The notes under the pieces were generated by a model. It ran no database searches. It was not told the origin of the DNA and saw only the letters and a program-made list of their open reading frames with translations. This document shows, piece by piece, positions 9,091-17,696 of a stretch of DNA of 64,000 bases; position 1 is the stretch's first letter; the number at the start of each line of letters is the position of its first letter. The stretch is from Paenibacillus_F chitinolyticus_A (GTDB taxonomy: Bacteria; Bacillota; Bacilli; Paenibacillales; NBRC-103111). A program made the translations under genes and the position numbers. The DNA is taken from contig NZ_CP173427.1 of assembly GCF_045038035.1 (NCBI RefSeq), forward strand, positions 434,001 through 498,000, given 5' to 3'.

Positions 9091-9121
9091 AAAAAGTTTC
9101 GGCCCGGGCCGGAGCTTTTTT
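9091..9121 (+). terminator. Terminator after hpaB
   Basis: AAAAAGTTTCGGCCC pairs with GGGCCGGAGCTTTTT, allowing two G-U pairs. The 3' arm ends in a T run. Confidence 0.85.
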
Positions 9122-9263
9122 GCTTTTCGGTCTTTTTTTAGTTATATTGTTTATAGATGAATATTTTATCATTGAAGTAATTAAGACGGCTAACGTTTGG
9201 AGAACATACAAGAGAGCCCCCTGAGGGGAAAGGCTGTCTAACATAAGAGGAGGATAACCGGTC

Positions 9264-9560
9264 ATGATTATTATTCACGCGGCCATGCAGCTTCAGCCAG
9301 GCAAAGACGAGGCGTTCCTGAAAGAGATTCTTACGCTCGTGGAAGCTTCGAGAGGCGAGAGCGGAAATGTTTCGTATGATTTGTACAAACATGCGGAGAA
9401 GGAGAATGCTTACACAATGGTAGAGGTCTGGAAAGATCAGCAGGCGGTCGCCAGCCATAATTCCAGCGCTCATTTCACGGCTTTCACCGGCAAGGCCGGC
9501 GAATTTCTCGCCGCTCCGCTCGATGTGAAAGTTTATGCGGCCGAGGCGGTAAAGGTGTAG
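9264..9560 (+). CDS. Antibiotic-biosynthesis-monooxygenase (ABM) fold protein, putative quinol monooxygenase
   Basis: 98 residues, the size of one ABM/YgiN ferredoxin-like domain: an N-terminal beta strand (IIIHAAMQLQPGK), the helix FLKEILTLVEASRGESGN, then the signature VSYDLYKHAEKENAYTMVEVWKD and HFTAF. Family members oxidise quinols or dihydroxyaromatics without metal or flavin, or act in haem degradation. The AAGAGGAGG ribosome site is strong. Between hpaB and a VOC protein, it fits a loose cluster for phenol/quinone handling. That grouping is inferred, since terminators separate all three genes. Confidence 0.8.
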   Translation: MIIIHAAMQLQPGKDEAFLKEILTLVEASRGESGNVSYDLYKHAEKENAYTMVEVWKDQQAVASHNSSAHFTAFTGKAGEFLAAPLDVKVYAAEAVKV

Positions 9561-9571
9561 AAGATGGTGCA

Positions 9572-9615
9572 AAACAAGCTGTCGCCTGTAGTTTACAGAC
9601 GGCGGCTTGTTTCGT
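9572..9615 (+). terminator. Terminator after the ABM gene
   Basis: AAACAAGCTGTCGCCTGT is paired imperfectly with ACAGACGGCGGCTTGTTT and a short T-rich tail follows. Confidence 0.65.
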
Positions 9616-9726
9616 TTACCGGGATAAAACATTGCGGCGATCCTAAAGATGGATTACTATCGGGTTTGTGCACAGTCTGTACACCTACACACATTTCATA
9701 AGCAGGCCGCAAAGGAGAATCGCGTC

Positions 9727-10131
9727 ATGTCCGCAAAAGTTATCCACCATATTTGCATTCAGACGAGCTGTTATGAACAATCTCTGGCATTTTACCGGGA
9801 TGCGCTCGGCTTCGAGGTTGTGCAGGAAACGCCCGATTTTCATACACGGGCTTATAATTCCTGGCTGCGCCTCGGCGAGTTCTATATCGAGCTGCAAACC
9901 GGCAAAGCCGGTGAAGAGCTTCAGCCGGTGAATACGAGTTCGCAGGGAATCGTTCATTTTTGTTTATGGGCCGAGGATCTTGAAGAAGAGGTCCGCCGTC
10001 TAAAGAATTCCGGAGCGGAATTCAGGCTCAAAAACGGCCGGGAAATTTATACGGTAGAGAACGGGAAGCTGTGCAAGCTGACGGCGCCCGAAGGGACGAT
10101 CATGGAACTGAGGGATACGAAAGGGATCTGA
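9727..10131 (+). CDS. VOC-superfamily (glyoxalase/bleomycin resistance-like) protein
   Basis: 134 residues forming two beta-alpha-beta-beta-beta modules: VIHHICIQTSCYEQSLAFYRDALGF, then GIVHFCLWAEDLEEEVRRLKNSG, ending GTIMELRD. The expected metal-binding positions are present: His near residue 8, Glu in FYIELQTG, His in IVHF and Glu in IMEL. I chose ATG 9727 because AAAGGAG sits about 10 bases upstream; the frame is open further upstream but without domain content. VOC members include glyoxalase I, thiol transferases and dioxygenases, and the reaction here cannot be decided. It converges with the nucleotidase gene across a shared terminator. Confidence 0.8.
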   Translation: MSAKVIHHICIQTSCYEQSLAFYRDALGFEVVQETPDFHTRAYNSWLRLGEFYIELQTGKAGEELQPVNTSSQGIVHFCLWAEDLEEEVRRLKNSGAEFRLKNGREIYTVENGKLCKLTAPEGTIMELRDTKGI

Positions 10132-10228
10132 CCGGAGAGGCCGGAGCGGTGCTTCTGCACCGGCCCCGGCTCAAGGGACGGCGCGCATATACGGTGCGGA
10201 CGGCGGATGCTGCCGCTTCGGAAAAAAG

Positions 10229-10263
10229 AAAGAGCCCACAGAGGATGGTCTGAGGGCTTTTTT
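10229..10263. terminator. Bidirectional terminator between convergent genes
   Basis: AGCCCACAGA pairs with TCTGAGGGCT, with an A run before and a T run after, so it can serve the VOC gene and the convergent nucleotidase gene. Confidence 0.8.
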
Positions 10264-10301
10264 GTATGCGCAGGCCGATCGGTTACAGGCGCGTAACGCG
10301 G

Positions 10302-12179
10302 TTACTTTACTTCGGCGATACGTCCTTCCACTTTCGGGCTGACGGTTCCCTGCTTGATGAGGGCTTCTTCCACGACGTCGTAAAGCGTGAAGCCGGAGTT
10401 GAACACTTTCTTATCCTTCATCATGGCATAGCCGTCACCGCCGGCCGCGATAAAATCATTCGTAGCCAGCTTGTAGGTCTTGTCCGGGTCAACCGGCTCG
10501 CCTTTCACTTTCAGCTCCACCACTCTTTCGCCGGCAGGCTTGCTGCGGTTGTAGGTGAACGTCATCCCGCCGATTTGCGGGAAGCGCCCTTCGCCGCTCT
10601 CCACTTTGCCGACTCCGTTTTCGAGCGCCGCTTTCAGCTCGCTGCCTGTAAGCTCCAGGACGACAAGAGTGTTCGGGAACGGGAGCACGTCGTACAGATT
10701 TTTCTTCGTGATGTCCCCGGCTTTCACCTGGGTCCGGATACCGCCGCCATTAATAAGCGCAACATCGGCTTCCTGTCCGCCGATCGTCTTCGTTTTGGCG
10801 AGCATGGCATCGGCGATCAGGTTGCCGAGATTGGTTTCCTTCGCGCGTACGAGGGTGCGTTCCCCGTCAAGCTGAACGTCGGTTTTGGCGATTTTCACAT
10901 CAAGCTGTCCGTCTACGCGGCCGACGATATCTTTAACCAGCTTCGCCATCTCGGCATCGGGCTCCACTTTCTCGTCATATTCGATCAGGCCGCCGGTAAA
11001 ACCGACAAGCTCCTTTTTGTAATAGTACAAGTCCGCGCGACCCATCGACTTGCCGTACTCCCAGTCCTGCACGATGTACGTGCCGTTTACGAGCTCCGGC
11101 TTCGTCAGCTGGGTGTGGGAATGGCCGCCGATAATAAGGTCGATGCCGGGAACCGTCTTCGCCATTTCGCGGTCGACTTCGATGCCGTTGTGGCAGACGA
11201 CGATGACGTGATCGACTTTCTTTTTCAGCTCGGGCACAAGCTGCTTCGCTACTTCGATAGGGTCCTTGAACTCCAGCGCCTTCACGTTGTCGGGATGAGT
11301 CACGATCGGTGTATCCGCGGTCGTAAAGCCGAGAATGGCGAATTTCTTGCCGCCGATTTCGGTATAATGCACCGGCTGGAGCAGCTCCGTGCCGTCTTCT
11401 TTTTTGAACACATTCGAAGAAATGATCGGGTGATCGACCATGCCTTTGAGCTTGAGCAGCTGCTCGTAGCCGAAGTCGAATTCATGGTTGCCCGCCGCCT
11501 GCGCGTCGTAATTGAGGTAGTTCAGAAGCGGCACGATGGACTCGCCCTTGAACAGGTTGGCGAAAACGGTTCCTTGGAAAGTATCGCCCGCATCCATCAG
11601 CATGAAATTAGGGTTTTCCGCCCGCATTTCTTTCACAAGCGTCGCGATTTTAGCGTAGCCGAACTCTTTCAGCGATTTGTTTTCTTCGATATGTCCGTGA
11701 ACGTCGTTGGTATGTCCGATCGTAATATGTAAGGTCATGGCTTGGCCAAGGGCCTGCAGAAAATCTTTCCGCGATACGGAGTCGGCACCGGCCGTCAGTT
11801 TGATGTCATACCCGGCTTTTTTGGCGATTTCGGCAACGGTTGCGGCGCTTAATACGGCGTCCGGCGTTTTTACTTTCTCTTCGCTCAGCAACCCCTGCTT
11901 TTCGGCCCAGGACAGGGAAGCCGATGCCCAGTGGGAAATCGAAGCGTCCGCCGTCAGAGAAGCTCCCTTGGAACGGGCGAGAATAGTAGCGAGCTCCGCT
12001 GTCGAAACGCTGCGGTCCAGCGCCAGGCCGCCGCCTTCGTAGCCTTCGATGATCGCTTTCTTTTGCATCCAGTCGGTATGGCTGAGCTGTGGTGCGGTCT
12101 GGGCGTAAATCGATGTGGCCAGAATAGAGGATATGATTGCGCTTACAGATAAAGCCGAAACAAATTTGCCTCTGAACAA
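10302..12179 (-). CDS. Secreted 5'-nucleotidase / 2',3'-cyclic phosphodiesterase with N-terminal SLH-like region
   Basis: 625 residues. A signal peptide (1-26, cleavage after IYA) is followed by an SLH-like stretch at ~35-145 (ILARSKGASLTADASISHWASASLSWAEKQGLLS). The metallophosphoesterase domain from ~149 shows the dimetal motifs D159-V-H161, DAGDTFQG, GNHEFDFG and GGHSHT. The C-terminal 5'-nucleotidase domain holds NGGGIR and GGDGYAMM. Such enzymes release nucleosides and phosphate from extracellular nucleotides. Its position beside deoR, purine nucleoside phosphorylase and nucleoside transporters fits that supply role. It is transcribed away from deoR. Wall attachment through the SLH-like part is inferred; the repeats are degenerate. 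Confidence 0.9.
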   Translation of the reverse strand: MFRGKFVSALSVSAIISSILATSIYAQTAPQLSHTDWMQKKAIIEGYEGGGLALDRSVSTAELATILARSKGASLTADASISHWASASLSWAEKQGLLSEEKVKTPDAVLSAATVAEIAKKAGYDIKLTAGADSVSRKDFLQALGQAMTLHITIGHTNDVHGHIEENKSLKEFGYAKIATLVKEMRAENPNFMLMDAGDTFQGTVFANLFKGESIVPLLNYLNYDAQAAGNHEFDFGYEQLLKLKGMVDHPIISSNVFKKEDGTELLQPVHYTEIGGKKFAILGFTTADTPIVTHPDNVKALEFKDPIEVAKQLVPELKKKVDHVIVVCHNGIEVDREMAKTVPGIDLIIGGHSHTQLTKPELVNGTYIVQDWEYGKSMGRADLYYYKKELVGFTGGLIEYDEKVEPDAEMAKLVKDIVGRVDGQLDVKIAKTDVQLDGERTLVRAKETNLGNLIADAMLAKTKTIGGQEADVALINGGGIRTQVKAGDITKKNLYDVLPFPNTLVVLELTGSELKAALENGVGKVESGEGRFPQIGGMTFTYNRSKPAGERVVELKVKGEPVDPDKTYKLATNDFIAAGGDGYAMMKDKKVFNSGFTLYDVVEEALIKQGTVSPKVEGRIAEVK

Positions 12180-12368
12180 AAGAATTCCCCCTTAACAAAA
12201 TTAGACCCATTGTAACATGAGCCTTTCGGGGCAACAATAGAGGACTAGCGAACATAGTTTGTCAATTTGTGCACGGACGCCGCCGTAAACGCTCTCAAAA
12301 ATGGTATAATGAAGAGAAGTGCTTATTGAATTCACGCTCATCTTCATTCATTTCCGGCCTGAATTGGA

Positions 12369-12397
12369 TTGATTTTCATAAAAGGATGTTTTATACT
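12369..12397 (+). promoter_or_regulatory. Candidate sigma-A promoter of deoR
   Basis: TTGATT (12369-12374) and TATACT (12392-12397) are separated by 17 bases, about 70 bases before the deoR start. The operator-like site at 12425 lies just downstream of the expected start point. Confidence 0.55.
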
Positions 12398-12424
12398 CAG
12401 GAAATGAAATGATGTCACTTTTAT

Positions 12425-12440
12425 ATTGAACATAATTTCA
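12425..12440 (+). promoter_or_regulatory. Candidate DeoR operator upstream of deoR
   Basis: The 12-mer TGAACATAATTT (12427-12438) recurs exactly upstream of deoC (21536-21547). B. subtilis DeoR controls its own operon, so autoregulation is plausible. The assignment rests on sharing and position. Confidence 0.6.
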
Positions 12441-12465
12441 TAATGCGAGGCAGGGAAAAGCTCCA

Positions 12466-13431
12466 ATGGAAGATGAAAAGCTCAGAAAGATTATCGAGGT
12501 AGCCAAATTATACTACCAGCTGGACTATAATCAGAACCAGATTGCTCAAATGCTCGGCTTATCCCGTCCGACCGTGTCGCGTCTGCTGCAGCAGGCCAAG
12601 ACAGAAGGAATCGTGAAGATTCACATTGCGGACCCTTCGGAAGATTGCGAGGCTCTTGCGGTTACCTTACGGGAGAAGTTTCATTTGAAAAAAGCGGTGG
12701 TCGCTTTCGTACCGACTTATGACGACGAAATCGTCAAGAAATTTATCGGCGAAGCGGCCGCGCAGTACTTGATGACCACAGTAAAAGACAAAGATATTAT
12801 CGGGGCTTCGTGGGGAACCACGATGTATCAGGTGGCGGCGAACCTCCAGCAGAAGGGGCTGACGGATTCCCGCGTCGTGCAGCTGAACGGAGGCGTGAGC
12901 CATGCGGACATTACGATCTCTCCGTCTGAAATCATCTATCTGTTCAGCCGGGCGTTTCACGTTACGCCGTATTTCCTCTATCTCCCGGCTATCGTCGATC
13001 ACAGTCTGGTCAAGCAGGCGATTCAGTCCGACCGGCATATCCGCCGCGTGCTGGATCTCGGAAAGCTGGCGAACATCGCGATCTTTACGGTCGGGCTGCC
13101 GGATGCCGAATCGGTGCTGATCCAGTCCAATTACATGACCGAGGAAGATTTGGAGATTATTCAGAGCAGAGCCGTGGGCGACATTTGCTCGCGATATTTC
13201 GACGATAAAGGGCAGATCTGCCACACCAGCCTGAACGACCGGACCATCGGCATCGAGCTGGAGGATTTAAAGGAGAAAGAACAGGCGATTCTCGTAGCCG
13301 GCGGAATGAGAAAGGTAAACGCCATTTACGGCGCGCTCCGCGGCGGCTATGCGAATACGCTCATTACCGACCAGATGACGGCCAAAGCGCTCATCGCCAA
13401 ACATGACGGCGGGCAGACGGCAACAGCCTGA
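12466..13431 (+). CDS. deoR: Deoxyribonucleoside regulator DeoR (SorC-type repressor)
   Basis: 321 residues. An N-terminal helix-turn-helix (about 20-50: YNQNQIAQMLGLSRPTVSRLLQQAKTEGIV) is followed by a SorC-type sugar-binding domain (~60-315; GASWGTTMYQVAANL, QLNGGV). This is the architecture of B. subtilis DeoR, which binds deoxyribose-5-phosphate and represses the dra-nupC-pdp operon. Here it stands 76 bases before a purine nucleoside phosphorylase gene, and a motif shared by its own leader and the deoC promoter supports the same role. AGGCAGGG lies upstream as a weak ribosome site. The start is fixed by homology around MEDEKLRKIIEVAKLYY. Confidence 0.9.
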   Translation: MEDEKLRKIIEVAKLYYQLDYNQNQIAQMLGLSRPTVSRLLQQAKTEGIVKIHIADPSEDCEALAVTLREKFHLKKAVVAFVPTYDDEIVKKFIGEAAAQYLMTTVKDKDIIGASWGTTMYQVAANLQQKGLTDSRVVQLNGGVSHADITISPSEIIYLFSRAFHVTPYFLYLPAIVDHSLVKQAIQSDRHIRRVLDLGKLANIAIFTVGLPDAESVLIQSNYMTEEDLEIIQSRAVGDICSRYFDDKGQICHTSLNDRTIGIELEDLKEKEQAILVAGGMRKVNAIYGALRGGYANTLITDQMTAKALIAKHDGGQTATA

Positions 13432-13507
13432 CGGCGGGCCGGCAGCATACGCGGCGCGCCCCGGCCGGGCTGTCTTGTACCGCACCAGACCAGGGGGACT
13501 TCACGAG

Positions 13508-14341
13508 ATGACACAGACTACAGAGACTAACCACGTATCGCAGGCGGCTGCCTATATTAAGGACAAGCTGTCGTTTACGCCGCAGGTCGGCCTTATTCTC
13601 GGTTCGGGCCTTGGCGTTCTCGCCGATGAAATCGAGAATCCGGTCGTGATTCCTTACCGCGAGATTCCGGGTTTCCCGGTATCGACGGTGGAAGGGCATG
13701 CCGGACAGCTCGTATGCGGCATGCTTCAGGGCAAGCCGGTTGCCGCCATGCAGGGACGCTTTCACTATTACGAAGGATACGCCATGAATAAGGTCGCTTT
13801 TCCCGTATTTGTCATGAAGCAGCTCGGCGTGAGGACGCTTCTTCTGACCAACGCCGCGGGCGGAGTCGACGTAAGCCTGGAGCCGGGGGATCTGATGCTG
13901 ATCTCCGATCACATCAACCTGATGGCGTCCAATCCGCTGATCGGACCCAATGACGCGGAGCTCGGCCCGCGCTTTCCCGATATGTCGGAGGCTTACTCGA
14001 AAAGGCTGCGCGAAGCGGCGCGCGAAACCGCCGGCTCGCTTAACATGAGCCTGAAAGAAGGCGTATACGTGGGCCTCACGGGCCCTTCCTACGAAACGCC
14101 GGCCGAAATCCGCATGGTGCGGGCGCTGGGCGGAGACGCGGTAGGCATGTCCACCGTGCCGGAGGCAATCGCCGCGAGCTATGCGGGGCTTGAAGTGCTG
14201 GGCATCTCCTGCATTTCCAACATGGCCGCGGGCATCCTGGAGCAGCCGCTTTCCCATGCGGAAGTCATGGAGACGACCGAAATGGTGCGCGCTAACTTCG
14301 TGGCGCTGATCAAAGGCATCATCGGCCGCAGCGACCTGTAG
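13508..14341 (+). CDS. pupG: Purine nucleoside phosphorylase, trimeric type (PupG/PunA)
   Basis: 277 residues. Motifs of the trimeric family are intact: LILGSGLG (phosphate loop), GRFHYYEGY, LLLTNAAGGV, GPSYETPAEIRMVRALGGDAVGMSTVPE and ISCISNMAAG. The enzyme cleaves (deoxy)guanosine and (deoxy)inosine with phosphate, giving base and (deoxy)ribose-1-phosphate in the cytosol. The frame is open back into deoR, but ATG 13508, behind AGGGGG, begins the conserved protein. The gene follows deoR closely and is probably co-transcribed with it, and a terminator follows. It is unrelated in fold-family terms to the hexameric DeoD also encoded in this window, which prefers adenosine. Confidence 0.92.
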   Translation: MTQTTETNHVSQAAAYIKDKLSFTPQVGLILGSGLGVLADEIENPVVIPYREIPGFPVSTVEGHAGQLVCGMLQGKPVAAMQGRFHYYEGYAMNKVAFPVFVMKQLGVRTLLLTNAAGGVDVSLEPGDLMLISDHINLMASNPLIGPNDAELGPRFPDMSEAYSKRLREAARETAGSLNMSLKEGVYVGLTGPSYETPAEIRMVRALGGDAVGMSTVPEAIAASYAGLEVLGISCISNMAAGILEQPLSHAEVMETTEMVRANFVALIKGIIGRSDL

Positions 14342-14375
14342 CGGCAGGCCGTCCGGCCGTCCCGGCCTACCTTCA

Positions 14376-14412
14376 AGGAATCCTGGATATTGCCGTCCAG
14401 GATTCTTTTTTT
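14376..14412 (+). terminator. Terminator after pupG
   Basis: AGGAATCCTGGA pairs with TCCAGGATTCTT around a short loop, followed by seven T. Confidence 0.9.
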
Positions 14413-14497
14413 GCGCCCGGATAAGGGAGTGGAACGTTGTGCAAGAAGGACGCTATAAAGTAGAATAGGAAGTTGTAAAATAAATTTCAAATTAATA

Positions 14498-14526
14498 TTT
14501 ACATATGTTCATCACGAACCTATAAT
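14498..14526 (+). promoter_or_regulatory. Promoter with DeoR-type half-site in the spacer, upstream of the deaminase gene
   Basis: TTTACA (14498-14503), a 17-base spacer and TATAAT (14521-14526) form a good promoter. The spacer begins TATGTTCAT, so the 15-mer TTTACATATGTTCAT is identical to that of the deoC promoter. A degenerate second half-site (AATTTCA, 14483-14489) may lie upstream. Confidence 0.7.
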
Positions 14527-14623
14527 AGGTGTAATGTATTCCGGTTTTACTAATACTAGCCCGTGACAGCGGGTTTCATGCCTTACCTTTTTCTACAACT
14601 TAGACAAGTCTGGAGAGATGGTT

Positions 14624-15931
14624 TTGACTATAGCCTATGTGAACGGTCACTTTTTTACGATGGATGAAAGCAGCCGGCAGTACAAAAGCGGAATGATGGC
14701 CGTCAGCGGCGACACGATCGATTATATCGGCGATCCTTCCGAACAGCGGCTGGCCGCGGCGGACCGGGTCGTCGATCTGGGCGGCAAATGGGTTATGCCC
14801 GGCCTCGTCAATGTACACTCCCATATCCTGATGACCATCCTGCGGGGAATCGGCGACGATATGCTGCTGAAGCCGTGGCTGGAGACGAAGATCTGGCCGA
14901 TGGAGGCCAAGTTTACGCCGGAGATCGCGTCTGTCAGCACCCGGCTCGGCATTCTGGAGATGCTGAAGTCGGGCACGACGACCTTCTCGGATATGTTTAA
15001 TCCGAACGGCATCGACCTGGACGGCATCATGCAGGAAATTGCCGATACGGGCATCCGCGGCGCATTCTCGCATACGATTTTCAGCCTGGGCACCGAGCGG
15101 CAGCAGCGGGACAACATCGCCGGCGCGGAGCGGTTCGCGAAACAGTTCCGCACGTTCGCGGACGGACGTCTGACGACGATGGTTGCGCCCCACAGCCCGT
15201 ATGCGTGCACGCCTGAGGCGCTGGAGGAAAGCGCGCGGATCGCGGCCGAGAACGGCCTGATGGTGCACATCCACGTGTCGGAGACGGACCTGGAGATCCG
15301 CGACATCGAGAGCCGCTACGGCGTGCGCCCCGTGGAGCACCTTCGCCGTCTGGGCCTGTTCGACCGGCCGACCGTGATGGCTCACGGAGTCGTTCTTAAT
15401 GACGAAGAAAGAGCGATTCTTCATCAGTATGATGTGCGGGTAGCTCACAATCCGATCAGCAACTTGAAGCTGGGATCGGGAGTGGCGGACGTTGCCGCGC
15501 TTCTGGAAGCGGGAGTCAAGGTCGGCATCGCCACGGACAGCACCGCGTCCAACAACAACCTCGATATGTTCGAGGAGATGAGGACAGCGGCTCTGCTGCA
15601 GAAAGGGATTTACAAAGACGCGAGCAAGCTTCCCGCCGAAACGGTGCTGGCGCTGGCTACGCGCGTCGGAGCCGAGGTCATCGGCATGGGCCATACGGGA
15701 TCGCTGGAGCCGGGGAAGAAGGCGGATTTTATCACCATAGATCCGTCGGATAAGCCGCATCTTCAGCCGCTGGAACAGGCGTTTTCGCATTTGCTCTACG
15801 CCGCGAGCGGACGTGACGTCTGCGATGTGTATGTCGGCGGAGCAGCCGTTGTGCGCGACGGAAGCTGCCTGACGATCGATGAAGAAAAGATCTTGGCGGA
15901 GGCCAACCGTCTGCAGGCTGAGCTGCGCTAA
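14624..15931 (+). CDS. mtaD: Amidohydrolase, 5-methylthioadenosine/S-adenosylhomocysteine deaminase type
   Basis: 435 residues of the metal-dependent amidohydrolase fold. Ligands are visible as H65-S-H67 (GLVNVHSH), HIHVSETD, AHGVVL and ATDSTASNNNLDM. A C-terminal beta part carries GSLEPGKKADF. The sequence matches the MtaD/SsnA/TrzN branch, which deaminates MTA, SAH or adenosine. I prefer TTG 14624 as start because GGAGAG (14612-14617) is 6 bases away; ATG 14618 abuts that site. A promoter carrying the deoC-type operator suggests that deoxyadenosine or adenosine deamination for salvage is its local job. That substrate is inferred. It is followed closely by a purine permease gene. Confidence 0.8.
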   Translation: MTIAYVNGHFFTMDESSRQYKSGMMAVSGDTIDYIGDPSEQRLAAADRVVDLGGKWVMPGLVNVHSHILMTILRGIGDDMLLKPWLETKIWPMEAKFTPEIASVSTRLGILEMLKSGTTTFSDMFNPNGIDLDGIMQEIADTGIRGAFSHTIFSLGTERQQRDNIAGAERFAKQFRTFADGRLTTMVAPHSPYACTPEALEESARIAAENGLMVHIHVSETDLEIRDIESRYGVRPVEHLRRLGLFDRPTVMAHGVVLNDEERAILHQYDVRVAHNPISNLKLGSGVADVAALLEAGVKVGIATDSTASNNNLDMFEEMRTAALLQKGIYKDASKLPAETVLALATRVGAEVIGMGHTGSLEPGKKADFITIDPSDKPHLQPLEQAFSHLLYAASGRDVCDVYVGGAAVVRDGSCLTIDEEKILAEANRLQAELR

Positions 15932-15982
15932 ATCCGCTGCGCGGACTGCGGTTGACTGACGGGGCAGAGTGGAGGAATAGAA

Positions 15983-17269
15983 GTGATTCGGGGTCTTAAC
16001 CGGTATTTTCAAGTGGAAGCCCACGGGACGACGTGGAAAAGAGAGCTGATGGCAGGCCTCACCTCGTTCTTTACGAGCGCGTACATTATGCTCGTCAATC
16101 CCCTTATCCTGCAGGATACGGGAATGCCGCTGAGCGCGGGAGTACTTGCGACCATCGCGGCGACCGTTATCGGTTGTCTGATGATGGCCTTGTGGGCGAA
16201 TGCGCCCATTATCGTCATCCCCGGCATGGGGCTGAACGCGTTCTTTACGTACACGATCGTCCAGTCGCTGGGACTTTCCTGGCAGCAGGCGCTTGCCGTT
16301 GTCGTCGTGTCGGGTGTCATTTTCCTGCTTGCGAGCGTGTCGTCGTTCGGCAGCAAAATTTTATCTTCGGTACCCGCGTCGCTGAAGCACGGGATTACCG
16401 CGGGAATCGGCCTCATGCTTACGTTCATCGGCCTTCAGAAAGGCCAAATCATTCAGCCCGATTCCGTCAACTACGTGGGGCTCGGCAGTTTTACGAGTCC
16501 GGTCACGCTGGCGACGCTTATCGGACTGGCAGTTACGTTTATGCTGTTTGTCCGCAACATAAAAGGAAGCCTGCTCATCGGAATCGGATTTACGAGCATG
16601 CTGACGCTCGGACTCGCAGGGACAGGAGATGCGGCCGATAAAGCGGTCGATCTGAAGGCTTACGGGCAAGTCCTGGGAGCCGCCGATTTCAGCGTCATGC
16701 AGATTCCGTTCTGGATCGCGGTCTTCTCCATGACGATGATCGTCCTGTTCGAAAACATGGGTCTGCTCAGCGGCATGCTGCCGGACAAGGAAAAGTTCCC
16801 GAAGGCTTACCGGGTCGTGGCGGTGTCCACGATCGTATCCGGCTTCTTCGGGACCAGTCCCACCATCGCTTCGGCCGAAAGCACCTCCGGCATTTCCGAA
16901 GGCGGGCGGACAGGCATCCCTCCGCTCGTAACGGCGGTCCTGTTCCTGCTCTCCGCCCTGGCGCTGCCCGTGATCGGGCTGATTCCCGGCAACGCCGTCG
17001 CGCCGGTGCTCATTATTATCGGAGCGCTGATGATGATGAGCGTGAAGGATATTCCGTTCAACGATTTCTCGGAATATCTGCCCGCTTTTCTCATCGTGGT
17101 ATGCATTCCCTTGACGTCCAGCATCGCGGACGGTCTCGCTTTCGGCTTCATCGCGTATCCTCTGATGAAGGCGGCCATCGGCCAGTGGAGAAAATGCTCG
17201 CCTCTGCTGTACGCGATTGCCGCGCTCTTTGTCCTGAACTTCGTGGCTTCCGCCGTGTTCGTACATTAA
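15983..17269 (+). CDS. NCS2-family purine permease (PbuG/PbuO/AzgA-like)
   Basis: 428 residues with about 12-13 membrane segments. Signature segments of the AzgA branch of NCS2 are present: ANAPIIVIPGMGLNAFFTYTIV near the N-terminus, SLKHGITAGIGLMLTFIGL in the middle, and FGTSPTIASAESTSGISEGGRTG in the second half. Members import hypoxanthine, guanine or adenine with protons. GTG 15983 is chosen as start behind GGAGGAA. The gene sits 51 bases after the deaminase and is probably in the same operon, so purine uptake may share DeoR-type control with deaminated-purine salvage. The base specificity cannot be read from sequence. Confidence 0.88.
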   Translation: MIRGLNRYFQVEAHGTTWKRELMAGLTSFFTSAYIMLVNPLILQDTGMPLSAGVLATIAATVIGCLMMALWANAPIIVIPGMGLNAFFTYTIVQSLGLSWQQALAVVVVSGVIFLLASVSSFGSKILSSVPASLKHGITAGIGLMLTFIGLQKGQIIQPDSVNYVGLGSFTSPVTLATLIGLAVTFMLFVRNIKGSLLIGIGFTSMLTLGLAGTGDAADKAVDLKAYGQVLGAADFSVMQIPFWIAVFSMTMIVLFENMGLLSGMLPDKEKFPKAYRVVAVSTIVSGFFGTSPTIASAESTSGISEGGRTGIPPLVTAVLFLLSALALPVIGLIPGNAVAPVLIIIGALMMMSVKDIPFNDFSEYLPAFLIVVCIPLTSSIADGLAFGFIAYPLMKAAIGQWRKCSPLLYAIAALFVLNFVASAVFVH

Positions 17270-17435
17270 ACAGAGGAGCCTGCATCGCAAAACAGGGAAA
17301 TACGTATTGCGCGTAGCTCCTGGCTATGAGATTGGCATCTTATGATGTGTGGCCAACCGCGAGGACGGCGCTTTACGCTTGCGGTCCGGGTTCCCTTCTG
17401 TCCGGGAAGCGCTGCGCCGACAGCAGCGGTACCCT

Positions 17436-17473
17436 AAAAAGCCTGACGATACTTGGTATCGTCAGGCTTTTTT
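17436..17473 (+). terminator. Strong terminator after the deaminase-permease operon
   Basis: AAAAAGCCTGACGATAC pairs perfectly with GTATCGTCAGGCTTTTTT around a 3-base loop. It lies ~165 bases after the permease stop; nothing gene-like is seen between. Confidence 0.92.
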
Positions 17474-17696
17474 GCATGCGGCTCGAACCGAACGACCTAG
17501 GAAGTCCGGTGTCCCGGCCCTGGCCTGGCCTCCGTTTGTTCGCGGCCGCATATGAAGATGGAACGACTTATTGGAAAGTCTGTCCCAAACCGGTCGTTAC
17601 ATTTGGTACAATAAGGAAGAAAGGACAGGCCCCCTCGGAAACAGGGCTCTGCCTGTCTCGATTAAACCGACACCTTCGATTATTGGGGATACAAAG

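Noticed and set aside
10266..11732. 488-codon plus-strand frame opposite the nucleotidase gene
   Set aside because: It crosses the terminator, lacks domains, and the minus strand carries all nucleotidase motifs.
13391..14257. 288-codon minus-strand frame opposite pupG
   Set aside because: Reverse shadow of a well-conserved enzyme gene.
14521..14617. Possible purine riboswitch in the leader of the deaminase-permease operon
   Set aside because: The ~95-base leader has only a small CCCG/CGGG hairpin; the conserved purine-riboswitch loop sequences are not present.
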